Under the pieces are notes generated by a model that was given only the letters and a program-made list of their open reading frames with translations, had not been told where the DNA came from and did no database searches. Source: Fen-1362 sp049516395 (GTDB taxonomy: Bacteria > Planctomycetota > Phycisphaerae > Sedimentisphaerales > Anaerobacaceae). From it: a stretch of DNA of 64,000 nt. Every line of letters begins with the position of its first letter. The first letter of the stretch is position 1. A program made the translations under genes and the position numbers. Location of the stretch: the NCBI GenBank assembly GCA_049516395.1, contig JBEKTD010000006.1:62001-126000 (forward strand), in the 5' to 3' direction. Positions 26,032 through 34,574 of this stretch are shown in pieces.

Positions 26032-26901
26032 ATGAACAAGTTAGAGATGGAAAAAGTTGTACCCCTGCTGAAACTGGCGATAGAGGAAGATATGGGGCAG
26101 GGCGATATGACCAGCGACCTGTTCTTCAAGAGTAACGTCATCGACAAGGCGGATATAATCTCCCGCGAAGAAATAATCGTATGCGGGATACCAATAGCGA
26201 GAACGATACTGCATATGTATGACAAGCGATTGAAGCTTGATGCGTACGTCAAGGACGGGCAACAGGCCTACGTCGGCTGTCATCTGGCAACAATCAGGGG
26301 GCCGCTTGGCCCGATGTTGACCGCGGAACGGGTGGTGCTTAATTTTATGCAGCGGCTGTGCGGTATAGCCACTACAACCAAAAAATACGTCAGGGCTGTG
26401 CTGGGAACAAATGCAAGGATATACGACACGCGAAAGACGCTGCCCGGCTGGCGAATACTCGAAAAATACGCCGTGCGATGCGGCGGCGGATACAATCACC
26501 GCCTCGGGCTTTACGACGGAATACTGATTAAGGATAATCACATCGCGCAGCTGGGCAGGAATTTTAAGCCCAAGCTGAAAAAGATTATCGAAGAGGCACG
26601 CAAGATAAAACACGCCAAATTTGTCGCCGTAGAGGTTGACCACGTCGATGACCAGCTCAACTACGTCCTGGCGATACCTGGTATCGATATAGTTCTGCTT
26701 GATAATATGGGTCAGTGGCAGCTAAAGCACGCCGTACAAATGAAACGCAAAATGTGCGGCAAAGGCAAGCCCCTGCTGGAAGCATCGGGCAATATCACGC
26801 TGGCAAACGTTTCGGCGATTGCGCAATCAGGCGTGGACCGGATAGCCGTCGGGGCAATTACGCACTCAGCAACTGCTGTCGATATTGGAGTTGACAGGTG
26901 A
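26032..26901 (+). CDS. nadC: Nicotinate-nucleotide pyrophosphorylase (carboxylating)
   Basis: 289 aa. It converts quinolinate and PRPP to nicotinate mononucleotide in de novo NAD synthesis. Family motifs are EDMGQGDMTSD, ERVVLNFMQRLCGIATTT, DTRKTLPGWR, AVRCGGGYNHRLGLYDGILI and KDNHI. ATG follows the uvrB stop by one base, and AAGGTGA serves as its ribosome site. Confidence 0.96.
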   Translation: MNKLEMEKVVPLLKLAIEEDMGQGDMTSDLFFKSNVIDKADIISREEIIVCGIPIARTILHMYDKRLKLDAYVKDGQQAYVGCHLATIRGPLGPMLTAERVVLNFMQRLCGIATTTKKYVRAVLGTNARIYDTRKTLPGWRILEKYAVRCGGGYNHRLGLYDGILIKDNHIAQLGRNFKPKLKKIIEEARKIKHAKFVAVEVDHVDDQLNYVLAIPGIDIVLLDNMGQWQLKHAVQMKRKMCGKGKPLLEASGNITLANVSAIAQSGVDRIAVGAITHSATAVDIGVDR

Positions 26902-27701
26902 ACAGGGCGACACTGTTGCCGGATGCGCTCGACCCGGACAGGATAAAATCGCATCTCAGGACAAAACGTGTCGGCCAAAAGGTCGTCGTTTACAACAGCA
27001 CCGCAAGTACAAACGACATCGCCGCCCAATACGCCAAAAATAAAAACAACGACGGCCTTGTCGTACTCGCGGAGGAGCAGATAAAGGGGCGGGGCAGAAG
27101 CGGCAATAAATGGGTCGCGGGTTTCGCCGACAGCGTAATCTGCTCGATACTCCTGACCGATTGCGCCGTAAACGCGGAATTGCTCTCATTAACAATCGCG
27201 GTTGCGACCGCTGAGGCAATCGGCAAATGCACTAAAGCAGAAGCGAAAATCAAATGGCCCAACGATATCATCCTGAACAACAAAAAAGTCGCCGGAATTC
27301 TCGTCGAATCAAAGAAAGCGGGTAAATATACCGCTTACATAATCGGCATTGGCATTAACTGCCATCAAAGCAAACAAGATTTCCCCGCTGAATTGCGGAA
27401 AATAGCAACGAGCATCGATATCGAAACCGGCGGCCAAATCGACAGAATCTCGCTTGTCAAACGCCTGCTGACCTCGGTTGAAAACTCACTTGAAATCGCG
27501 GAACAAAACAAAGAAGAAATTATCGAACATTGGCAGCGATTAAGCACCCAGCTTGGACAAAGGGTATCGCTTGTTTACAACAAGAAAAAATTTGCCGGCA
27601 ACTGCATCGGCATCGACCCCGAAAACGGGCTTATTTTGCAGCTCGACACCGGCGGAATAAGAATGTTCCGGGCAGCTCAAACGACAATCGCAAAAGAATA
27701 A
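26898..27701 (+). CDS. birA: Biotin-[acetyl-CoA-carboxylase] ligase
   Basis: 267 aa. It activates biotin with ATP and attaches it to the carrier protein of biotin-dependent carboxylases. The active-site loop GRGRSGNKWVAG (about 55-66), IKWPNDIILNNKKVAGIL and IGIGINCH are present, followed by the small C-terminal domain. There is no N-terminal DNA-binding domain, so this is the ligase-only type. It starts at GTG 26898, overlapping the nadC stop as GTGA. Confidence 0.94.
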   Translation: MNRATLLPDALDPDRIKSHLRTKRVGQKVVVYNSTASTNDIAAQYAKNKNNDGLVVLAEEQIKGRGRSGNKWVAGFADSVICSILLTDCAVNAELLSLTIAVATAEAIGKCTKAEAKIKWPNDIILNNKKVAGILVESKKAGKYTAYIIGIGINCHQSKQDFPAELRKIATSIDIETGGQIDRISLVKRLLTSVENSLEIAEQNKEEIIEHWQRLSTQLGQRVSLVYNKKKFAGNCIGIDPENGLILQLDTGGIRMFRAAQTTIAKE

Positions 27702-27703
27702 AA

Positions 27704-29251
27704 ATGCAGACGCTTGAAGGGAAAATTTACTGCGAACCACTACAAATACGCGATTGCGGACTGGAGGATTTTCGTGGGACGCTGGAGTTGCAGCATAAAC
27801 TCGTTGAGCAAAGACGGCAAAACCAAATAGGCGATACGATTTTGCTCGTCGAGCATCAGCCGGTAATCACGTTGGGGGCAAGGCAAAGTGCAAATAAGCT
27901 GCTTATCGAGCGGGATAAATTGGCAGCCAAAGGCATTGATGTCGTCGATATCCGCAGGGGCGGCGGCGCAACGGCTCACAATCCGGGGCAAATTGTGTTT
28001 TACCCGATTTTGAACCTGCAGGAATTGCACCTTGATATAAATGAATATATCAGAACGCTTGAGCAGATTGGAATCGAGCTTCTTGAGCAGCTTGGCGTTG
28101 AAGCCCAACGACGCAAGGGATTCCCGGGCTTATGGGTGAAAAACAATTCTCAATTCTGGAAAATCGCATCAATCGGCGTGCGCGTCTCAAGACAGATTAC
28201 GCATCACGGGATGGCGATAAATATACAAAATGATTTGAGCATCTTCGAGGCAATCGTCCCCTGCGGCCTTGAAAATGTCAAAATGACCTCGGTTCTGAAT
28301 GAAACCGGAAAAGAATATTTAATGCAGGACGTAAAAAATAATTTATCGCAACTGCTGAAAAGTCATTTTAAATCAAAAATCAGAAATCAAAAATCAGATA
28401 TAAGACACCTTCCTGACTGGTTACGAAGACCTATGCCGACGGCCGGCGAATATAGCAAGACGAGCGATATTGTTAGTTCACTTGGCCTTGAGACAATCTG
28501 TATGAACGCAAATTGCCCCAATCGAGGCCAGTGCTGGGCGAGAGGAACGGCAACCGTCCTGATTCTGGGTAATATCTGCACGCGGGGCTGTAAGTTTTGT
28601 TCGGTCGCCAAAGGTAAACCATTGCCTGCGGATAAAACCGAGCCGGGACGGATAGCGGAACTGGCGAAAAAGCTAAAATTGCAATACCTCGTAATCACAA
28701 GCGTCAACCGCGACGATTTGCCCGATGGCGGAGCGGCTCATTTCCGTGATTGCATTAACGAAGTTCGCAGGCAATGTCCCGGCGTTAAATTTGAAATTCT
28801 TACGCCTGATTTTCGCGATTGTCAAGCCGAGGCGATTGATATTCTCGCTCAGGCAACACCATTCGTATTTGCTCACAACGTCGAGACCGTTCCTTCGCTG
28901 TATAAAAAGGCCCGTGCGGGCGGCGATTACAAACGCTCACTCAACCTGCTTAAATTCGCAAAAGACAAATACGGCAGCCTCCCAACCAAATCGTCAATTA
29001 TGCTCGGCCTCGGTGAAACAGATGAGGAGGTCGAGCAGGTCCTGAAAGATTTACGGGCCGTCGACTGCGACCGGCTGACAATCGGGCAATATCTCAAGCC
29101 ATCGAAGGATTCCCTTGAAGTCGTAAATTATGTTACACCTGCGAAATTTGACTTGTGGAAGCAAAAAGCGACTGACCTCGGCTTTGACTGGGTAATATCC
29201 GCCCCCTTTGCCCGCAGCTCATATTTCGCGGAAATGGAAGCCGCAAAGTAG
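27704..29251 (+). CDS. LipB-LipA fusion: octanoyltransferase and lipoyl synthase
   Basis: 515 aa. Residues 1 to about 215 are LipB, which moves octanoate from ACP to lipoyl domains: RRGGGATAHNPGQ (84-96), K153 in WKIASIGVR, catalytic C187 in IVPCGL. Residues about 236-515 are LipA, the radical-SAM sulfur-insertion enzyme: C266, C271 and C277 for the auxiliary cluster, CTRGCKFC (292-299) for the SAM cluster, and the terminal RSSY motif in FARSSYFAEME. The linker, residues 223-234, is encoded by a heptamer tandem repeat. In most bacteria these are two genes. I chose ATG 27704, two bases after the birA stop. Confidence 0.95.
   Translation: MQTLEGKIYCEPLQIRDCGLEDFRGTLELQHKLVEQRRQNQIGDTILLVEHQPVITLGARQSANKLLIERDKLAAKGIDVVDIRRGGGATAHNPGQIVFYPILNLQELHLDINEYIRTLEQIGIELLEQLGVEAQRRKGFPGLWVKNNSQFWKIASIGVRVSRQITHHGMAINIQNDLSIFEAIVPCGLENVKMTSVLNETGKEYLMQDVKNNLSQLLKSHFKSKIRNQKSDIRHLPDWLRRPMPTAGEYSKTSDIVSSLGLETICMNANCPNRGQCWARGTATVLILGNICTRGCKFCSVAKGKPLPADKTEPGRIAELAKKLKLQYLVITSVNRDDLPDGGAAHFRDCINEVRRQCPGVKFEILTPDFRDCQAEAIDILAQATPFVFAHNVETVPSLYKKARAGGDYKRSLNLLKFAKDKYGSLPTKSSIMLGLGETDEEVEQVLKDLRAVDCDRLTIGQYLKPSKDSLEVVNYVTPAKFDLWKQKATDLGFDWVISAPFARSSYFAEMEAAK
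28371..28405. repeat. Heptamer tandem repeat at the LipB-LipA junction
   Basis: Units are AATCAAA, AATCAGA, AATCAAA, AATCAGA and TATAAGA. They are read through in frame and encode the linker KSKIRNQKSDIR. Confidence 0.75.
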
Positions 29252-29258
29252 AAGCCGT

Positions 29259-30581
29259 CTAAACGCCGGAGACAACGACGTCGCTGAAAACCATACTCGG
29301 CGTCCGCCATTCGCTGTAAAGCCATGGGTCGTTAGCGCATTCGGCCAGCTTATGCCAGAATTTGAGGTGATTATCGGCAATATTCATTTCGGAAACGGGG
29401 TGAACGATTTTACCCCCGTCGAAATATTGTCCGAATATGCCGACTGAGAAATCACCCGTCGTCGAATTCGAATTGCCGCCAAGAAAATCGGTAACAAGTA
29501 TTCCCCTGCCGAGGTCTTTGATTATCTCATCGACCGAGCGAGCGCCAGCCGGGACAATCATATTGCCGGTCGAACCGCTTGTCGGCTCAAGCCCCAGCTT
29601 CCTGCTGTAATACCAGTCGATATAAAAATCCTTCAGGATGCCCGCTTCGACAATGGTCCGCTTTTTCGCCGCGAAGCCGTCGCCGTCATACAGCCGGCTC
29701 CCCTGCCCTTCCGGGATTAACGGGTCATCAACAAGAATGAATTTATCGCTCCCGATTTTTTGCCCCTTTTGGTCGGTCAGGAACGACTGCTTGCGATAAA
29801 TGTTTCGCCCGTCAAGCGCTTCAAAAAAACCGCTTATAATCCGATGCGTGTTTCTGTTCTCGATAATAATAGGCAGCGTGGCAGTAGCTATTTTTTTTGC
29901 CCCAAGTTTCGCCATCGCCTTACATGCGGCGTTAGCGCCGATAGTTTCGGGATTTGCCAGTTTCTTGTGGAAATGGCATTGGGCATAGTCATCCGCTTCC
30001 GGCCTGCGGTTATCATCGTCGCAAACGCTTACCGAAACACCGACGCCGAAACCTGTGGAGCTGCTGTAGCCCGAAAAGCCATTGCTCGTAAGCGTAACCG
30101 ACTCGCCGAAGTCGTCGTTAAAATCTGCCTCAACGGTAACAACCTTGTCCCCGCCAGCCGACCACGCGGCGTTTTCCGCTGCTTTTACTATTGTATGTTT
30201 CTGCTCCGCCGACAAATCATCGATAGACGCGTCCGCTATTTTAAGGTCGATATCCGCTCGACCCTGGTAATACTTCGGGTCAGGCAACGTCCTGTATGGG
30301 TCCTCCGCAATAAGTTTTGTGGTCGAAACAGCATCTAAAATGAATTCCTTCAGTGCATCTTTTCGCAAATCGCAGGTATTCTGCGAAGAATATCTGCCCG
30401 CGACAAAAAGGTCTATTCCCATCTGCACCGTGGTCGCCTGCTTGATTATCTCTGGTTTCCTGTCCCTGTATTGTATTTCGACGAACCGGCTTTTGCTAAG
30501 CCCCACTCTCAAATCCTTCGCGCCCGCTTTGCCTGCGGTCTCCAAAACCCACTTGCACAGGTCATACATTTGTTTGTTCAT
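29259..30581 (-). CDS. TldE/PmbA-like metalloprotease subunit
   Basis: 440 aa of the TldD/PmbA family. With TldD it forms a peptidase that in E. coli matures microcin B17 and degrades the CcdA antitoxin. It lacks the HExxxH metal site, as expected for the TldE subunit. Visible family blocks are GIDLFVAGRYSSQNTCDLRK, SRLYDGDGFAAKKRTIVEAG and GSTGNMIVPAGARSVDEII. There is no signal peptide, unlike the TldD partner one base upstream. Confidence 0.9.
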   Translation of the reverse strand: MNKQMYDLCKWVLETAGKAGAKDLRVGLSKSRFVEIQYRDRKPEIIKQATTVQMGIDLFVAGRYSSQNTCDLRKDALKEFILDAVSTTKLIAEDPYRTLPDPKYYQGRADIDLKIADASIDDLSAEQKHTIVKAAENAAWSAGGDKVVTVEADFNDDFGESVTLTSNGFSGYSSSTGFGVGVSVSVCDDDNRRPEADDYAQCHFHKKLANPETIGANAACKAMAKLGAKKIATATLPIIIENRNTHRIISGFFEALDGRNIYRKQSFLTDQKGQKIGSDKFILVDDPLIPEGQGSRLYDGDGFAAKKRTIVEAGILKDFYIDWYYSRKLGLEPTSGSTGNMIVPAGARSVDEIIKDLGRGILVTDFLGGNSNSTTGDFSVGIFGQYFDGGKIVHPVSEMNIADNHLKFWHKLAECANDPWLYSEWRTPSMVFSDVVVSGV

Positions 30582-30582
30582 T

Positions 30583-32121
30583 CTATGCTCCCCGCTTTTT
30601 TGTCCCGCCGACGGTTAAAGACCGAACCAGGACCGTAGGCATTCCCGCATCCACAGGCACCAGTTGCCCATCTTTGCCGCAGGTGGACGTACCGCTCCAG
30701 CCCAGTTTCAGGTCGTCTGCGACCATTGTGATATCCCGCAGCAGTTTCGGGCCGCTGCCCATAATATTCACGTCCTTGATTGGCGCGCCGAGCTTGCCAT
30801 CTTCTATCAGCCGGCCCTGCGAAACATAAAACGCGAAATCTCCCTGGCCTATATTCACCTGCCCGTTGCTGACGTCCTGGATGTAAATGCCTTTCTTGAC
30901 GCTTTCGATAATTTCCTGCGGCTTGTTCGGGCCAGGCAGGATATAGGTATTTCGCATTCTCGGTATCGGGTAATTCGCGTAATTTTCCCGCCGGCCGTTG
31001 CCAGTGGAGGACAGTCCGTAATGTTTGGCGGAAATCCTGTCGTGAAGATAGCTTTTCAAAATTCCGTTTTCAACAATCGCTGTTTTCTGGCTCGGCGTGC
31101 CCTCATCGTCGAAATTAATCGAGCCGCGCGCATTAGGCCACGTCCCGTCATCAACAACCGTTACCACCGGCTCAGCAACTTTCTGCCCCATCATCGTGCT
31201 GTAAATCGACGTTTTCTTGCGGTTGAAATCCGCCTCGAAGCCGTGCCCGACTGCCTCATGCAGCAAAACGCCCGGAGACCCAGGGGCAAAAACAACGGGC
31301 ATCTCTCCCGCAGGCACTGCCACCGCATCGAGGAGCATTACAGCAGCATCAACAACGCCTTGAGCCACTTCCTTGGCAATATCGTCTGTGTAATATGAAA
31401 AATCGCGCCTGCCTCCCAGCGAAAACCAGAACTGCTCTTTACGACCATCTTTCTCAACCGTAACCATCGCGGATAGCGAACTGCCGGGAAGCAAATCCTC
31501 CGCCTTGACCCCGTCGCTCGTTACAATCATTATTCGTTTCCTGCCCTCGCCGAAACGGGCAATTGTCTTGATAACGTAATTGGAACGGGCGAAGCATTTG
31601 CCCGCGGTTGACTCGACAAGCGAAAGCCGGGGCGCCAATGGCGTTGGCTTTGTGCCCGTCAGCGGGAAGTAGTCACTTGTCTTGGCAGGCGCAAATTTGC
31701 CCGCCACGGGAGTCGCCGAACCGTCAGCAATCGTCGCGGCCATCGCTGCCGCTGCCATCATCGACTTTTCAGTCAGCTCCTGTGTAAACCCGAACCCCAC
31801 CTGGTCGCCTTTGACCGTGCGGATTCCCACGCCGAGATTGACCGATGCAGATGCCCGGTCAACCTTCTTGTCTTCCAGGCCCAGCGAATTCGATATGGTA
31901 TGCTCGAAGTAAAGGTCCGCGAAATCCCCGCCCTTCGACAATGCCTTGCCAAGCACTTTTTTGCACAAGGCATCGGTAATGCCGAATTCTTTTTCAAAAT
32001 ATCCTGCCTTTTCGGTCCCCGCGAAGGTCAGCCAGCCGTCGAACAGCACCGGCGCAGCGATTATCGCGCCCCCGGCAACCGTGGTGGCTTTCAGAAAAGT
32101 CCGTCTGTCAATTCTATCCAT
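30583..32121 (-). CDS. TldD-like metalloprotease with a Tat-type signal peptide
   Basis: 512 aa. The zinc site HEAVGHGFEADF is present, along with RGSINFDDEGTPSQKT and the glycine-rich C terminus of the family. The N terminus reads MDRIDRRTFLKATTVAGGA then a hydrophobic stretch, a twin-arginine export signal. E. coli TldD is cytoplasmic. ATG 32121 has GGGGA 8 bases upstream. A longer frame from 32145 lacks one. Its stop is one base from the TldE start, so the two are cotranscribed. Confidence 0.92.
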   Translation of the reverse strand: MDRIDRRTFLKATTVAGGAIIAAPVLFDGWLTFAGTEKAGYFEKEFGITDALCKKVLGKALSKGGDFADLYFEHTISNSLGLEDKKVDRASASVNLGVGIRTVKGDQVGFGFTQELTEKSMMAAAAMAATIADGSATPVAGKFAPAKTSDYFPLTGTKPTPLAPRLSLVESTAGKCFARSNYVIKTIARFGEGRKRIMIVTSDGVKAEDLLPGSSLSAMVTVEKDGRKEQFWFSLGGRRDFSYYTDDIAKEVAQGVVDAAVMLLDAVAVPAGEMPVVFAPGSPGVLLHEAVGHGFEADFNRKKTSIYSTMMGQKVAEPVVTVVDDGTWPNARGSINFDDEGTPSQKTAIVENGILKSYLHDRISAKHYGLSSTGNGRRENYANYPIPRMRNTYILPGPNKPQEIIESVKKGIYIQDVSNGQVNIGQGDFAFYVSQGRLIEDGKLGAPIKDVNIMGSGPKLLRDITMVADDLKLGWSGTSTCGKDGQLVPVDAGMPTVLVRSLTVGGTKKRGA

Positions 32122-32314
32122 AATCATTCCCCGGCTGTTCCCCAATAATCTTCTTTATACTTGCCGCAAGTTTATTCTGTTCGCACCTCTTATGCAACCC
32201 GATTCCCGGAGCCCAAAAGCAAAATAGCGAAACTGGACAGACGGGAGGCAATCTGATAGATTTTCCATAGCCAAGGCCCATTGCCTCACAATCAATTATA
32301 TACGGGAAATTAAT

Positions 32315-34063
32315 ATGACCGGAGAAAACGAAAAAGAAATCAGGCGGGATTTTATACGCGATATGGTTACAGAGGATATCGCCCCGGGCGGGCGCTTCGC
32401 GGGCAAAACTGTCTGTACACGCTTCCCTCCCGAACCTAACGCTTATCTCCATATAGGCCACGCAAAGGCCGTCTGGATTGATTACGGCATAGCCGAGGAG
32501 TTCGGCGGAAAGTTCAATCTCCGCTTCGACGACACCAACCCCGCAAAAGAAGAGCAGGAATTCGTCGACGCCATCATCGAGGACGTCCGCTGGCTCGGCG
32601 CAAAATGGGATGGGCGACTATTTTTCGCCAGCGATTACTTCGGCCAAATGTACGAATGGGCAATCGAGCTGATTAAAAAAGGCAAGGCATATGTCTGCGA
32701 CCTCACCGGCGACCAGGTCAGCGCGCACCGCGGCACACTTACCGCCCCGGGCAAAAACAGCCCCTATCGCAACAGGAGCATCGAGGAAAACCTTGACTTA
32801 TTTACTCGGATGAAAAACGGCGAATTTCCCGATGGCGTAAAAACCCTTCGTGCCAAAATCGATATGTCGCACCCCAACCTCAATATGCGCGACCCCATTA
32901 TGTATCGCATCCTGCACACCGAACACCACCGCCAGGGCAACAAATGGTGCGTTTACCCGATGTACGACTGGGCACACGGCTTCGAGGATTCAATCGAGGG
33001 CATCACGCACAGTTTGTGCAGTTTGGAATACGAAAATCATCGCCCGCTGTATGACTGGTTCATCGACGCGGTAAACGAAGGACGCACCGACGATGGCTCA
33101 GGCCCGTGGGGCAAAAAAATCAATCACCCGCGCCAAATCGAATTCGCCCGCCTCAATCTCACTTACACCGTTATGTCCAAACGCAAGCTCATCGACCTCG
33201 TCAAGGGAGGCCACGTTCGCGATTTCGACGACCCGCGACTTCCCACGCTGGCGGGCCTTCGCCGGAAGGGCTATACCCCCGAAGCTATTCGCAATTTCTG
33301 CGCCACCATCGGCGTCAATAAATTCTACAGCACTATCGATGTTGCCCTGCTCGAACATTGCGTCCGCGAGGACCTTAACAAAAGCAGCGCACGCGTTATG
33401 GCGGTTTTACGCCCCCTGAAAGTTATTATCGATAACTATCCCGAAGGACAGGTTGACCAGTTGGACGCAGTAAATAACCCCGAAAACCCGTCTGCCGGCA
33501 CACGCAAAGTGCCTTTCTCAAAAGAGCTTTATATCGAGCGGGATGACTTTATGGAAACCCCGCCCCCCAAATTCTATCGGCTAAGCCCGGGCAAGGAAGT
33601 ACGCCTGCGCTATGCGTATTTCATAAAGTGCATAAACGCCGTAAAAGATAAAGACGGCAACATCGTCGAATTGCACTGCACCTACGACCCCGCAACAAAA
33701 GGGGGAGATGCACCAGACGGCAGAAAAGTAAAATCGACGATTCACTGGGTCTCCGCAAAAGACGCGATACCCGCCGAAGTACGATTGTATGAAAATCTCT
33801 TCACCAAAGAAAATCCAGACGATGCCCCCGAAGGCAAGGACTTCACCGCCAACCTGAATCCCAAATCGCTCGAAATCCTGAGAAATTGTTTTGTCGAACC
33901 GGCCTTGAAAAATGCCCAGCCCCTTGCCCGTTATCAGTTCGAACGATTAGGTTATTTCTGCGTTGACCCCGACACCGCCAACGGCGTCCTAACCTTCAAC
34001 CGAACCGTCTCCCTCCGCGACGAATGGGCGAAAATACAGAAAGCACAAAAACCAAGTAAGTAG
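32315..34063 (+). CDS. glnS: Glutaminyl-tRNA synthetase (3' end replaced by an inserted cassette)
   Basis: 582 aa. A class I synthetase that charges tRNA-Gln. The HIGH motif is PPEPNAYLHIGHAKA (about 38-52), the KMSKS-like motif is VMSKRKL, and the C-terminal anticodon-binding beta barrels are complete. The last 14 codons (34014-34055) are duplicated in diverged form at 36061 onward, so the present gene end seems to have come with the inserted AAA/PIN cassette while the older end was displaced. The protein remains full length. Confidence 0.96.
   Translation: MTGENEKEIRRDFIRDMVTEDIAPGGRFAGKTVCTRFPPEPNAYLHIGHAKAVWIDYGIAEEFGGKFNLRFDDTNPAKEEQEFVDAIIEDVRWLGAKWDGRLFFASDYFGQMYEWAIELIKKGKAYVCDLTGDQVSAHRGTLTAPGKNSPYRNRSIEENLDLFTRMKNGEFPDGVKTLRAKIDMSHPNLNMRDPIMYRILHTEHHRQGNKWCVYPMYDWAHGFEDSIEGITHSLCSLEYENHRPLYDWFIDAVNEGRTDDGSGPWGKKINHPRQIEFARLNLTYTVMSKRKLIDLVKGGHVRDFDDPRLPTLAGLRRKGYTPEAIRNFCATIGVNKFYSTIDVALLEHCVREDLNKSSARVMAVLRPLKVIIDNYPEGQVDQLDAVNNPENPSAGTRKVPFSKELYIERDDFMETPPPKFYRLSPGKEVRLRYAYFIKCINAVKDKDGNIVELHCTYDPATKGGDAPDGRKVKSTIHWVSAKDAIPAEVRLYENLFTKENPDDAPEGKDFTANLNPKSLEILRNCFVEPALKNAQPLARYQFERLGYFCVDPDTANGVLTFNRTVSLRDEWAKIQKAQKPSK
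34014..34053 (+). repeat. glnS 3'-end direct repeat, left copy
   Basis: It matches 36061-36100 at 35 of 40 positions. In the glnS frame both copies encode RDEWAKIQK, with silent differences. Confidence 0.8.
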
Positions 34064-34073
34064 CGGTTTTTTG

Positions 34074-34574
34074 CTATTGATTAAGAATCCTGCGAATATC
34101 GGGTTGACAAAGAAATTCAACCTGTACGCCTGACCTAGTCAGAGCAACTCTCATTTGCCACCATTGGACATCTACCGCTTGAAGGATGGGAGGTCTATCG
34201 GGGTGCGATATCGCCACCGTAACGAATTTCCTATCATTTCTATCAAATCCTTCAAGTTCTGGATCGTCGGGAAATTCTTGGAAATCGGTCTGGTCATAAT
34301 CTTTAGGAGTAATTCTTACTATTTCGCATCGTTGGGGATTTGCGTAATTTGTCAGAACCCATTTAAGAAATGCATCCCCTACACCTGGTTGACCAGTTGA
34401 CCTTAGATTATTTTGATATTCTTGAAGAATAAGCCATTTGTCGTCCAACACAAGTTTTCCATGTTGTGTGACCTCATTTAGTCGCCTAGCACAATTTCTA
34501 ACACACTCGGGCGAAGCTTGCGGAGAATTGCCATTGGCAACAACAGGAACATTCGTGTCAATTATAACTTTCAT
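34074..34574 (-). CDS. PIN-like nuclease of an AAA/PIN pair
   Basis: 166 aa. A PIN-like start, VIIDTNVPV with D6, a central acidic patch (PDDPELEGFDRNDRKFVTVA) typical of the third catalytic position, and PILQAVDVQWW supplying a late Asp. RNase or DNase activity is inferred from the fold. The start overlaps the stop of the ATPase gene as ATGA, so the two proteins are made together. Together they resemble two-gene anti-phage cassettes with an ATPase sensor and a nuclease effector. Confidence 0.8.
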   Translation of the reverse strand: MKVIIDTNVPVVANGNSPQASPECVRNCARRLNEVTQHGKLVLDDKWLILQEYQNNLRSTGQPGVGDAFLKWVLTNYANPQRCEIVRITPKDYDQTDFQEFPDDPELEGFDRNDRKFVTVAISHPDRPPILQAVDVQWWQMRVALTRSGVQVEFLCQPDIRRILNQ

